Assembly: GCA_934098735.1 (NCBI GenBank)
Contig: CAKOOS010000008.1
Span: forward strand, 1 to 47,329
Source of the DNA: an uncultured Bacilli bacterium
GTDB lineage: Bacteria; Bacillota_I; Bacilli_A; RF39; UBA660
Length of the DNA: 47,329 bases
Direction: 5' to 3'
The notes below the pieces were generated by a model. That model saw only the letters and a program-made list of their open reading frames with translations, was not told where the DNA came from and ran no database searches. Shown here in pieces: positions 40,720 through 47,329 of the stretch. How positions within the stretch are numbered: position 1 is the stretch's first letter; each line of letters begins with the position of its first letter. The translations under genes and the position numbers were made by a program.

Positions 40720-41244
40720 ATGGCAAGAGTTAAAGGTGGAAATGTCTCTAAAAATAGAAGAAGAAAAGTTTTAAAACAAGCAAAAGGATACTTTGGAAGT
40801 AAACATAGATTATATAAAACAGCTCAAGAACAATTATTCCATAGTGGTGCTTATGCATATAGAGACAGAAAACAAAATAAGAGAAACTTTAGAAAATTAT
40901 GGATTACTAGAATTAATGCTGCATGTAGAATGAATGATATTAGTTATTCAAAATTTATAAATGGTCTTTCAAAAGCAGGTATTGAAATTAATAGAAAAAT
41001 GTTATCTGAAATGGCTATTGATGATGCTAAATCATTTACAGCTTTAGTAGAAGTTGCTAAAAAAGCATTAAATGGTGAAGTAGTTAAAACTACTACAAAG
41101 AAAGAAACAAAAGAAGTAAAAAAAGAAGTTAAAGAAGATTTAAGTTCAAAAACTTTAGCAGAATTAAAAGCACTTGCTAAAGAAAAAGGAATAAAAGGTT
41201 ATTCAACAATGAAAAAAGATGAATTATTATCATCTTTAAAATAG
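40720..41244 (+). CDS. rplT: 50S ribosomal protein L20 with extra C-terminal Rho_N/SAP-like domain
   Basis: 174 residues where L20 normally has about 118. Residues 1-117 are ordinary L20 (RVKGGNVSKNRRRKVLKQAK, YAYRDRKQNKRNFRKLWI, NDISYSKFINGLSKAGIEI). A Lys/Glu linker follows (about 120-140). Then comes LSSKTLAELKALAKEKGIKG-YSTMKKDELLSSL (about 141-173), the helix-turn-helix pattern of Rho N-terminal/SAP domains that bind nucleic acid. There is no stop or frameshift between them. AGAGGTGAA precedes the ATG. L20 is also the expected repressor of this operon. Confidence 0.93.
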   Translation: MARVKGGNVSKNRRRKVLKQAKGYFGSKHRLYKTAQEQLFHSGAYAYRDRKQNKRNFRKLWITRINAACRMNDISYSKFINGLSKAGIEINRKMLSEMAIDDAKSFTALVEVAKKALNGEVVKTTTKKETKEVKKEVKEDLSSKTLAELKALAKEKGIKGYSTMKKDELLSSLK

Positions 41245-41247
41245 TGC

Positions 41248-41276
41248 TTGAATTAGTGTGAGTTTTACAATATAAT
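41248..41276 (+). promoter_or_regulatory. Promoter of rpsO
   Basis: TTGAAT, 17 bp, TATAAT, starting directly after the rplT stop. Confidence 0.7.
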
Positions 41277-41282
41277 AAATAC

Positions 41283-41358
41283 ATAGAAGTTTATTCTTGG
41301 TTTTGATATCTCCAAATCATTACGAGGATTAAACCAATTAGGAAAGTGAGAGGAAATT
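41283..41358 (+). promoter_or_regulatory. Structured rpsO leader, possible S15 autoregulation site
   Basis: The leader is about 75 nt where most leaders in this window are 10-30 nt. TTGGTTT (41298-41304) pairs with AAACCAA around an inner AATC/GATT hairpin, with the ribosome binding site GAGAGG just downstream. S15 represses its own mRNA through leader structures in several bacteria. That this is such a site is inference. Confidence 0.45.
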
Positions 41359-41628
41359 ATGGCTTTAGAAAAAGATACAAAAGCAAAAATTATTAAAGAA
41401 TTTGCTAAATCAGAAAACGACTGTGGTTCAGCAGAAGTACAAATAGCAATTCTTACAAATGAAATAAATATCTTAACTGAACATTTAAAAGAACATAAGC
41501 ATGACTATCATTCTAAAAGAGGTCTACTTATGAAAGTTGGTCGTCGTAAAAAATTACTTGACTATCTAAAGAAAAATGATGTAGTAAGTTATAGAGAAGT
41601 AATTAAAAAATTAAATTTAAGAAAGTAA
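41359..41628 (+). CDS. rpsO: 30S ribosomal protein S15
   Basis: 89 residues, the standard length: FAKSENDCGSAEVQIAILT, INILTEHLKEHKHDYHSKRG, KVGRRKKLLDYLKKNDV. It binds the central domain of 16S rRNA. GAGAGG precedes the ATG. pnp follows, the usual order in Bacilli, though separated by a terminator. Confidence 0.98.
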   Translation: MALEKDTKAKIIKEFAKSENDCGSAEVQIAILTNEINILTEHLKEHKHDYHSKRGLLMKVGRRKKLLDYLKKNDVVSYREVIKKLNLRK

Positions 41629-41632
41629 TTGA

Positions 41633-41659
41633 AAAGGCACTTGTTTTTAGTGTCTTTTT
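41633..41659 (+). terminator. Terminator between rpsO and pnp
   Basis: AAAGGCACT, 7-nt loop, AGTGTCTTT (one G-T pair) and T-run. Because pnp has no obvious promoter of its own, it is probably read through in part. Confidence 0.75.
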
Positions 41660-41678
41660 GTTTTAGAAAAGAGGTAAA

Positions 41679-43850
41679 ATGAAAAAGATATTTAAATTAG
41701 ATTTTAATGGAAGAGATCTTGTTGTAGAAACTGGAGAACTTGCAAAACAAACTAATGGTTCTGTTTTAGTGAGATATGGTGATACAGCAGTTTTATCTGT
41801 ATGTGTTATGGGTAAAACACCAGTTTCTCAAGATTTTTTTCCACTTCAAGTTCTTTATCAAGAAAGGCTATATTCTGTAGGTAAAATACCTGGAGGATTT
41901 ATTAAAAGGGAAGGAAGACCAAGTGATGCTGCTACACTTGCAGCGAGATTAATTGACCGACCTATTAGACCAATGTTTGATGAAAACTTAAGAAATGAAA
42001 TACAAGTTATAAACACTGTATTATCTGTTGACCAAGATAATTCTCCTGAAATGACTGCACTTTTAGGATCATCTCTTTCTTTAGGTATTTCTGATATTCC
42101 ATTTGATGGTCCTGTAGCTGGTGTTATTGTTGGATTAATTGATGGGAAGTTTATTATTAATCCTACAGCTAGTGAAAACGAACTTAGTAAACTTCATCTT
42201 ACAGTAGCAGGAACTAAAGATGCTATTTGTATGGTAGAAGCTGGAGCAGAAGAAGTAGATGAACAATTAATGCTTGATGCTTTAATGTTTGCTCATGAAA
42301 ATATTAAAATTCTTTGTGATTTTGAACAAAAGATTATAGATGAAATAGGAAAAGAAAAAGTAGAACTTCCTAAAGCTATAATAGATGAAGAATTAGAAAA
42401 AGCAGTTAGAGAATTTGCTACTTCTGATATGCTTCAAGCAATTCAAATAAAAGAAAAGTTAGAAAAATATGCTAAGATTGATGAAGTAAAGGAAAATACA
42501 ATTAATCATTTTACTTTAGTTTATGCTGAAGATGAAGAAAAAAGTGCAAAACTTGCTATGGTTAGTAAAGTTCTTAATTTAATCGAAGGTGGTGAAGTTC
42601 GCCGATTAATAACTGATGAACATATAAGACCAGATGGACGTAACATGGATGAAATAAGACCACTTTTTGCTGAAGTTGATTTACTAGCAAGAACTCATGG
42701 TTCAGCGTTATTTTCAAGAGGTGAAACTCAAGTTTTAGCTACTACTACACTAGGTGCTATTGGGGAACATCAAATTTTAGATGGACTAGGAATTGAAGAT
42801 ACAAAAAGATTTATGCTTCATTATAATTTTCCACAATTTTCGGTTGGAGAAGTAGGGCGTTACGGTTCACCAGGAAGAAGAGAAATAGGACATGGAGCTT
42901 TAGGTGAAAGAGCACTTGCCCAAGTCATTCCTTCTGAAGAAGAGTTTCCATATACTATTAGAGTTGTAAGTGAAGTTTTAGAAAGTAATGGTTCATCTAG
43001 TCAAGCTACAATTTGTTCAGGATGTTTAAGTTTAATGGCAGCTGGTGTTCCAATTAAAGCTCCTGTTGCTGGTATTGCGATGGGACTTATTACAAGTCCT
43101 GATGGAAGCAAATATACTATTTTAACAGATATTCAAGGACTTGAAGATCACATGGGAGATATGGATTTTAAAGTTGCAGGAACTAGAGATGGTATTACAG
43201 CACTTCAAATGGATATAAAAATAAAGGGAGTAACAAAAGAAATTTTAGGTGAAGCATTAGCTCAAGCAAAAAAAGCTCGAATGGAAATTTTAGATGTTAT
43301 GGAAGCAGCAATACCTGAACCTCGTAAAGAAGTTAGTAAATATGCTCCTAAAATTGAAACATTTAATGTAGATCCTGAAAAAATTAGAGATATTATTGGT
43401 CGTGGCGGAGAAATGATTACAAAAATAATTTTAGAAGCTTCAAACGTTAAGACTGTTAATGATAAAGATGCTGTTAAGGTTGATCTCGAAGATGATGGTA
43501 GAGTAATAATTTATCATACAGATAAAAATATAATAGATAAAACAAAACAAATGATTTTAGACGTTATAAGAGAAGTTGAAGTTGGAAAAATTTACAATGG
43601 TAAAGTTGTAAAGGTTGAAGATTTTGGTTGTTTTGTTGAACTATGGCCTGGATGTGAAGGATTAGTACATGTTTCACAACTTGCATGGGAAAGAGTAGAA
43701 AAACCTAAAGATGTAGTTGCCGTTGGGGATGAAATAATGGTTAAATCGATGGGATATGATAATCGTGGAAGATTAAATTTATCTCGAAAAGAATGTTTAC
43801 CAAAACCAGAAAAAAAGGAAAAGGAAACAGATGCGAAAAATAAAGATTAA
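41679..43850 (+). CDS. pnp: Polynucleotide phosphorylase
   Basis: 723 residues. Two RNase PH domains (about 10-230 and 315-545, the second with GSALFSRGETQVLATTTLG and the catalytic-site region TDIQGLEDHMGDMDFKVAGT) flank a helical linker. KH (IRDIIGRGGEMITKI, about 560) and S1 (VGKIYNGKVVKVEDFGCFVE, about 625) domains follow. It degrades RNA 3' to 5' with phosphate. AGAGGT precedes the ATG. The next gene overlaps by 20 nt. Confidence 0.97.
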   Translation: MKKIFKLDFNGRDLVVETGELAKQTNGSVLVRYGDTAVLSVCVMGKTPVSQDFFPLQVLYQERLYSVGKIPGGFIKREGRPSDAATLAARLIDRPIRPMFDENLRNEIQVINTVLSVDQDNSPEMTALLGSSLSLGISDIPFDGPVAGVIVGLIDGKFIINPTASENELSKLHLTVAGTKDAICMVEAGAEEVDEQLMLDALMFAHENIKILCDFEQKIIDEIGKEKVELPKAIIDEELEKAVREFATSDMLQAIQIKEKLEKYAKIDEVKENTINHFTLVYAEDEEKSAKLAMVSKVLNLIEGGEVRRLITDEHIRPDGRNMDEIRPLFAEVDLLARTHGSALFSRGETQVLATTTLGAIGEHQILDGLGIEDTKRFMLHYNFPQFSVGEVGRYGSPGRREIGHGALGERALAQVIPSEEEFPYTIRVVSEVLESNGSSSQATICSGCLSLMAAGVPIKAPVAGIAMGLITSPDGSKYTILTDIQGLEDHMGDMDFKVAGTRDGITALQMDIKIKGVTKEILGEALAQAKKARMEILDVMEAAIPEPRKEVSKYAPKIETFNVDPEKIRDIIGRGGEMITKIILEASNVKTVNDKDAVKVDLEDDGRVIIYHTDKNIIDKTKQMILDVIREVEVGKIYNGKVVKVEDFGCFVELWPGCEGLVHVSQLAWERVEKPKDVVAVGDEIMVKSMGYDNRGRLNLSRKECLPKPEKKEKETDAKNKD

Positions 43851-44079
43851 TTCTTTATACAAACATTTTAAAGGTCATATTTATAAAGTTATTACTATTG
43901 GTAAAAATAGTGAAGATTTAAGTGATATGGTAGTGTATGAAAATATAGAAACACATGAAGTATGGATAAGACCTTATGATATGTTTAATTCTTTAGTTGA
44001 AAAAGATAAATATCCAGAAATAAAACAAAAATATCGTTTTGAAAAAATAAATAATGTAAAAAATGCGTCAAATTTTTAA
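43831..44079 (+). CDS. DUF1653-family protein
   Basis: 82 residues. The pattern YKHFKGHIYKVITIGKNSEDLS, MVVYENIETHEVWIRPYDMF and a final YRFEKI matches DUF1653 (H.KG..Y.v....hset.e..VvY......iWvRp..MF). Function unknown. It overlaps pnp and is translationally coupled to it. Confidence 0.85.
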   Translation: MRKIKINSLYKHFKGHIYKVITIGKNSEDLSDMVVYENIETHEVWIRPYDMFNSLVEKDKYPEIKQKYRFEKINNVKNASNF

Positions 44080-44086
44080 GTATTTC

Positions 44087-44116
44087 TTGCATTAAAAGAG
44101 CTTTTATTAGTATCAT
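44087..44116 (+). promoter_or_regulatory. Probable promoter of rpoZ
   Basis: TTGCAT, 18 bp, TATCAT; AGAGGAG and the ATG follow closely. Confidence 0.5.
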
Positions 44117-44140
44117 ATATATTGAAAGAGGAGTGGTTGT

Positions 44141-44350
44141 ATGTTATATCCATCAATTGATAAATTATTAAATATAGTTGATTCTAAATACAAGCTTGTA
44201 CATGTTGCTTCAATTCGTAGTAAACAAATGCTTGAAAAAAATCATTATCAAATGAAAGAAAGTGAATATAAAAACAAGAGAAGCTTGGGTAGAGCCTTAG
44301 AAGAAATTGAAGCTGGTTTAATAAAAATTGTAGAAGAACCACAAAAATAA
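44141..44350 (+). CDS. rpoZ: RNA polymerase omega subunit
   Basis: 69 residues. Starts MLYPSIDKLLNIVDSKYKLV, then VASIRSKQMLEKNHYQ and SLGRALEEIEAGLIKI, the conserved omega pattern (R.RA..L..........ALEEI..G.i). Omega helps beta-prime folding. Usually rpoZ follows gmk; here it stands between a DUF1653 gene and tRNA-Ala. GAGGAG precedes the ATG. Confidence 0.93.
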   Translation: MLYPSIDKLLNIVDSKYKLVHVASIRSKQMLEKNHYQMKESEYKNKRSLGRALEEIEAGLIKIVEEPQK

Positions 44351-44351
44351 C

Positions 44352-44380
44352 TTGATTATTTTATATAAATATGATAAAAT
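44352..44380 (+). promoter_or_regulatory. Promoter of tRNA-Ala
   Basis: TTGATT, 17 bp, TAAAAT, 12 nt before the tRNA. Confidence 0.75.
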
Positions 44381-44392
44381 AATCATGTTCTT

Positions 44393-44469
44393 GGGGAATT
44401 AGCTCAGTTGGCTAGAGCACCACGCTTGCACCGTGGGGGTCGCGGGTTCGAGTCCCACATTCTCCACCA
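44393..44469 (+). tRNA. tRNA-Ala (anticodon TGC), CCA encoded
   Basis: 77 nt: acceptor GGGGAAT/ATTCTCC (one G-T pair), D arm AGCTCAGTTGGCTAGAGC, anticodon stem CCACG/CGTGG with loop CTTGCAC (TGC reads GCA), T arm GCGGGTTCGAGTCCCAC-like, discriminator A and CCA. It has its own promoter and terminator. Confidence 0.97.
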
Positions 44470-44482
44470 AGTTTTAAAACAT

Positions 44483-44503
44483 CCCCTTTTTTAAAGGGGT
44501 TTT
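44483..44503 (+). terminator. Terminator of tRNA-Ala
   Basis: CCCCTTT, TTT, AAAGGGG followed by TTTT. Confidence 0.85.
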
Positions 44504-44510
44504 ATTATGC

Positions 44511-45182
44511 ATGAAAAGAGATAGAATGAAAAGAAAATTAAAAATAGTTTATGAAGATAGATACCTTATTGTAGTAAATAAAGACAGTAATATGCTTACT
44601 ATTAAGAAAGATGATAAAAGCGGTTATAATTTATATGATGAAGTAAAAGAGTATGTTAAAAAGAAAAATCCTCATAATAAAATATTTATTGTTCATCGGT
44701 TAGATAAGGAAACTTGTGGTTTAGTTTTATTTGCTAAAAGTGAAAGAATAAAAAATTATTTTCAAACAAATTGGTCAAATGTAGAGCGAAATTATTATGC
44801 TGTTTTAGATGGTGCTATTTTACCTTTAAAAGGGCGTTTGACTAATTATTTAATTGAGAATAAAAATTTGTATGTATATGTAACTCATAATAAAAAAATT
44901 GGAAAAGAAGCTATAACAAATTATGAGGTTATATCCCAAAATAAAAAATATTCGGTAGTGAAAATAAATATTGAAACTGGAAGAAAAAATCAAATAAGAG
45001 TTCAATTTGCTTACATAGGACATCCAATTGTGGGAGATAAAAAATATAATGGTTCAAAATATAGTAAATTACTTTTACAAGCTTATCAATTAGTCTTTGT
45101 TCATCCAGTTACAAATAAAGTGCTTAATTTGGAAATCCCCATGCTTTCTTCAATTCAAAGTTTTTTAAATAAAATAGCTTGA
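44511..45182 (+). CDS. RluA-family pseudouridine synthase
   Basis: About 223 residues. No S4 domain; starts directly with KIVYEDRYLIVVNKDSNML, then the catalytic motif IVHRLDKETCGLVLFAKS with the active Asp, and later GRKNQIRVQFAYIGHPIVGD. It converts uridines to pseudouridine in rRNA or tRNA; the site cannot be told. The start at 44511 and the ATG at 44526 (AAAGAGA upstream) are both possible. It probably relies on read-through of the tRNA terminator or an unseen promoter. Confidence 0.9.
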   Translation: MKRDRMKRKLKIVYEDRYLIVVNKDSNMLTIKKDDKSGYNLYDEVKEYVKKKNPHNKIFIVHRLDKETCGLVLFAKSERIKNYFQTNWSNVERNYYAVLDGAILPLKGRLTNYLIENKNLYVYVTHNKKIGKEAITNYEVISQNKKYSVVKINIETGRKNQIRVQFAYIGHPIVGDKKYNGSKYSKLLLQAYQLVFVHPVTNKVLNLEIPMLSSIQSFLNKIA

Positions 45183-45207
45183 ATCTAAAAAATTCTTATG
45201 ATATAAT
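45179..45207 (+). promoter_or_regulatory. Promoter of the tyrS T-box operon
   Basis: TTGAAT, 17 bp, TATAAT; the -35 overlaps the stop codon of the pseudouridine synthase gene. Confidence 0.7.
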
Positions 45208-45210
45208 TGG

Positions 45211-45347
45211 TGCAATCAGTGACGATGGAATTTACAACTCTTGAGCTGAATCGTATTATGCGTTAAGTAATAAAGTGTATGACAAGGTCATAAATTAAGG
45301 TGGTACCACGGAATTATTTTTCGTCCTTAAGTTATGATCTTTTTTTA
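45211..45347 (+). promoter_or_regulatory. Compact T-box riboswitch upstream of the HD gene and tyrS
   Basis: The T-box AAGGTGGTACCACGG is at 45297-45311, and a long terminator with T-run follows. Only about 85 nt lie between the predicted start and the T-box. A small stem I can be drawn: GCA/TGC, an internal loop with TAT (Tyr specifier) in GAATCGTATTATGCG, and an upper stem TCAG/CTGA. The usual distal AGAGAG and GGTG-GNAA elements are missing. Uncharged tRNA-Tyr should favour read-through. Confidence 0.85.
45286..45347 (+). terminator. Regulated terminator of the tyrS T-box
   Basis: GGTCATAA-A-TTAAGG pairs with CCTTAA-G-TTATGATC (15 positions, one mismatch, one G-T) and runs into eight T; the T-box lies in the loop side and can form the competing antiterminator. 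Confidence 0.85.
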
Positions 45348-45363
45348 TGAAGTGGAGGTAAAA

Positions 45364-45927
45364 ATGTTTGAAACTGAACTCAATTATATTAAAGATAAAA
45401 GAATAAGGGAATCAGCACGGATTTTACTGGAAAATTTACCTGAATATTTTTATAAAGTTCCAGCCTCTTCATCCGGTAAATATCATCCAGATTTTGCAAG
45501 TGGTGAAGGTGGTTTGGTAAGACATAGTAAAGTAGCAGCCAAAATGGCTTATGAATTATATCAAATAACACCTTATGATCGTTTGTTTTCTAGTTTAGAA
45601 AAAGACGTAATGATTTTATCTTTATTAATACATGATGGGTTAAAAAAAGGAAATGTAGAAGAGGCTTATACAAGGTTTGACCATCCTAATTTAATAGCAG
45701 AATTTGTTTTAGAAAATAAAGATAAAACAGCATTAACAGATAAAGAAGTAGCTTTTATAAATCATGTTGTTAAAAGTCACATGGGTAAGTGGAATACTAA
45801 TAATTATAGTAAAGTTATATTAGATGTTCCTCAAGATAGATTTCAATATTTTGTCCATATGTGTGATTATTTAGCAAGTAAAAAATTTATTAATGTTAAA
45901 TTTAAAGAAATGGAGATAGAAGAATAA
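45364..45927 (+). CDS. HD-domain phosphohydrolase-like protein
   Basis: 187 residues. Metal residues of an HD domain are all visible: GLVRHSKVAAKM, LLIHDGLKKG (His-Asp), FDHPNLIAEF, HVVKSHMG, and a final Asp in VHMCDYLAS. The pattern resembles the HD domains of YhaM-type exoribonucleases and related hydrolases, without an OB domain. Start at 45364 with TGGAGG. It overlaps tyrS by one base and shares the tyrosine T-box, an uncommon partner for tyrS. Substrate unknown. Confidence 0.75.
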   Translation: MFETELNYIKDKRIRESARILLENLPEYFYKVPASSSGKYHPDFASGEGGLVRHSKVAAKMAYELYQITPYDRLFSSLEKDVMILSLLIHDGLKKGNVEEAYTRFDHPNLIAEFVLENKDKTALTDKEVAFINHVVKSHMGKWNTNNYSKVILDVPQDRFQYFVHMCDYLASKKFINVKFKEMEIEE

Positions 45928-47165
45928 TGAAAATGTCAAATTGGGAAGAATTAAAATGGAGAGGATTGGTAAAAGATGTTGCAGGCGAGGATATAGAGAA
46001 TAAAATTAATAATGATTCTGTTACATTTTACTGGGGAACTGACCCAACTGCAGATAGTTTACATTTAGGGCATTATAGTTCTTTAGTGACTGCAAAGAGA
46101 TTAATGAAAATGGGACATAATCCGATTCTATTATGTGGTGGTGCAACTGGTCGTATAGGTGATCCAAGACCAACTTCTGAAAGAGAAATAATTAGTATTG
46201 ATACTTTAAATAAGAATGTTGAAGGAATACAAAAACAAGTAGATAAAATATTTAATGGAAAAGCAAAGATTGTAAATAATTATGAATGGTTTAAAGATTA
46301 TAATTATTTAGATTTTTTAAGAGATATTGGTAAATATATTAATGTTAATTATATGATTAATAAAGATATTATTTCTCGGAGGTTAGAAACGGGAATAACT
46401 TATGCTGAATTTAGTTATATGCTTATTCAAGGATATGATTTTTTACATCTATTTGATGAAATGGGATGTACTATGCAAGTTGAAGGTAGTGATCAATGGG
46501 GAAATATAACGACAGGTATAGAACTTATAAAAAAAATAAGAGGAAAAGAAGCTTATGCTTTTACAATGCCTTTGATATTAGATGCTAATGGTAAGAAATT
46601 TGGAAAAAGTGAAGGAAATGCTCTTTGGCTTGATATAAATAAAACTTCAAGTTATGAATTATATCAATTTTTAATTAATACAGATGATTCTAAAGTTTGT
46701 GAATATTTAAAAGTGTTTACTTTTCTGACTCCGGATGAAATAGAGTCTATTATGGAAATCCAAGAAAAAGAACCACATTTAAGAAAAGCACAAAAAATGT
46801 TGGCAAAATGTATTATAACTGACCTTCATGGTGAAGATGAATATCTAAAAGCTTTAAATATTTCTGAATGTTTATTTTCAGATAAAATATGGACATTAAG
46901 TAGTGATGAAATTATAAGTAGTATTAAAGATGTTCCAAGGTTTAATATAACTCAAGAAATGCCAATTTTAGATTTACTTGTAAATAATAATATTGTTTCT
47001 AGTAAAAGAGAAGGAAGAGAAATGCTTATGAATGGTGCTATTAGCATTAATAATATAAAAGTTACTGATCCAGATAAAGTTATAACAAAAGAAGATGCTA
47101 TTGATAAAAAGGTAATCCTTCTAAGAAAAGGAAAGAAAAATTATTATTTAGGAATAATGAATTAA
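45927..47165 (+). CDS. tyrS: Tyrosyl-tRNA synthetase
   Basis: 412 residues. Class I signatures: YWGTDPTADSLHLGHYSSL (HIGH motif as HLGH) and KFGKSEGNALW (KMSKS motif as KFGKS), with VEGSDQWGNITTGIEL between them. A C-terminal S4 RNA-binding domain follows (about 345-412: LLVNNNIVSSKREGREMLMNG). The start overlaps the HD gene; a second ATG two codons in is possible. Controlled by the T-box at 45211-45347. Confidence 0.97.
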   Translation: MKMSNWEELKWRGLVKDVAGEDIENKINNDSVTFYWGTDPTADSLHLGHYSSLVTAKRLMKMGHNPILLCGGATGRIGDPRPTSEREIISIDTLNKNVEGIQKQVDKIFNGKAKIVNNYEWFKDYNYLDFLRDIGKYINVNYMINKDIISRRLETGITYAEFSYMLIQGYDFLHLFDEMGCTMQVEGSDQWGNITTGIELIKKIRGKEAYAFTMPLILDANGKKFGKSEGNALWLDINKTSSYELYQFLINTDDSKVCEYLKVFTFLTPDEIESIMEIQEKEPHLRKAQKMLAKCIITDLHGEDEYLKALNISECLFSDKIWTLSSDEIISSIKDVPRFNITQEMPILDLLVNNNIVSSKREGREMLMNGAISINNIKVTDPDKVITKEDAIDKKVILLRKGKKNYYLGIMN

Positions 47166-47200
47166 AAGAAACTGGCTAATTTTAGTGAAGTTGTAAGATA

Positions 47201-47234
47201 AATGTAGACACATAAAAACTGTCTGCATTTTTTT
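47201..47234 (+). terminator. Terminator of the tyrS operon
   Basis: AATGTAGACA, 9-nt loop, TGTCTGCATT (one G-T pair) then a seven-base T-run. Confidence 0.85.
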
Positions 47235-47259
47235 GTTATAATAAAATTGGAAGAAGAAT

Positions 47260-47329
47260 ATGACAAGAATTAGAAAAGAACCAAATAGATATTGGTCAAA
47301 AGAAGATAAGTTAAAATTAATTAATGAAG
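47260..47329 (+). CDS. Truncated reading frame, possibly transposase OrfA-like
   Basis: Only the first 23 codons are inside the window: MTRIRKEPNRYWSKEDKLKL then INE. AAGAAG precedes the ATG, and a TATAAT lies at 47237-47242. The basic start followed by W(S/T)xExKLxxI is reminiscent of the N-terminal helix-turn-helix of IS3-type OrfA proteins, but the fragment is too short to be sure. No inverted repeat end can be confirmed. Confidence 0.4.
   Translation, partial: MTRIRKEPNRYWSKEDKLKLINE

Noticed and set aside
47166..47329. A complete insertion sequence at the right edge
   Set aside because: Only about 70 bp of a possible first gene is present and no terminal inverted repeat can be identified, so only a partial frame is listed.

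Overview
This window is a very AT-rich (low-GC) stretch of a bacterial chromosome with the standard code (TGA is used as a stop, TGG for Trp), dense co-directional genes and strong AGGAGG-type ribosome binding sites. Gene content and order (ftsA-ftsZ-spoIIGA-sigE, yqfC-yqfD...ybeY-dgkA-era-yqzL-recO, infC-rpmI-rplT, rpsO-pnp, T-box tRNA synthetases) identify a Firmicute of class Bacilli. The small AT-rich style and the gut-type surface proteins suggest one of the uncultured spore-forming Bacilli near the Mollicutes/Erysipelotrichia. That placement is inference. At least eight genes belong to endospore formation (gerM, gerE, spoIIIAH, spoIIGA, sigE, spoVIF, yqfC, yqfD), and a SleB-type hydrolase is also present, so the organism very probably sporulates.

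Layout. 1-1900 (minus strand): tRNA-Arg, gerM, gerE, spoIIIAH. 2.0-3.5 kb: a secreted glycine-rich repeat protein, then 311 bp of non-coding DNA ending in the ftsA promoter. 3.8-7.7 kb: ftsA, ftsZ, spoIIGA, sigE, then a candidate small RNA. 7.8-11.4 kb: M15 carboxypeptidase, ffh, M3-like peptidase. 11.5-15.5 kb: two tandem paralogous surface proteins and a small unknown gene. 15.6-18.9 kb: SleB-like hydrolase, ysxC, a pilin-like protein, der, spoVIF. 19-21.5 kb: Fic protein, a second M15 peptidase, an unknown. 21.6-29.5 kb: the yqfC-to-recO cluster (with a VanZ-like gene where phoH/yqfF normally sit), tdk, glyQS, a degenerate HD protein and a LOG-family protein. 29.5-31.5 kb: sepF, divIVA, small membrane proteins, tRNA-Lys. 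31.6-34.8 kb: HerA-like ATPase, alpha/beta hydrolase, unknown. 34.8-37 kb: T-box leader and thrS. 37-39.8 kb: an unusual operon of a kinase-fold protein, a 90-residue protein and a solenoid of ten exact 26-residue repeats. 39.8-44.4 kb: infC-rpmI-rplT with an L20-type attenuator leader, rpsO, pnp, a DUF1653 protein, rpoZ, tRNA-Ala. 44.5-47.2 kb: pseudouridine synthase, T-box leader, HD protein, tyrS. A truncated reading frame that may open an insertion element closes the window.

Regulation is compact. About twenty promoters can be read with TTGNNN or TTTACN, exactly 17 bp, then TANNNT, and many give 5' leaders of only 10-30 nt. Long leaders occur only where regulation is expected: the two T-boxes, the infC leader and the rpsO leader. 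Several divergent gene pairs share one -35 element, and some terminator stems double as the next promoter's -35.

The least familiar items are the kinase/26-residue-repeat operon, the glycine-rich repeat protein, ribosomal protein L20 with an added Rho_N/SAP-like domain, ThrRS without a TGS domain, the infC AUA start, the very small tyrS T-box stem I, and the candidate small RNA after sigE.
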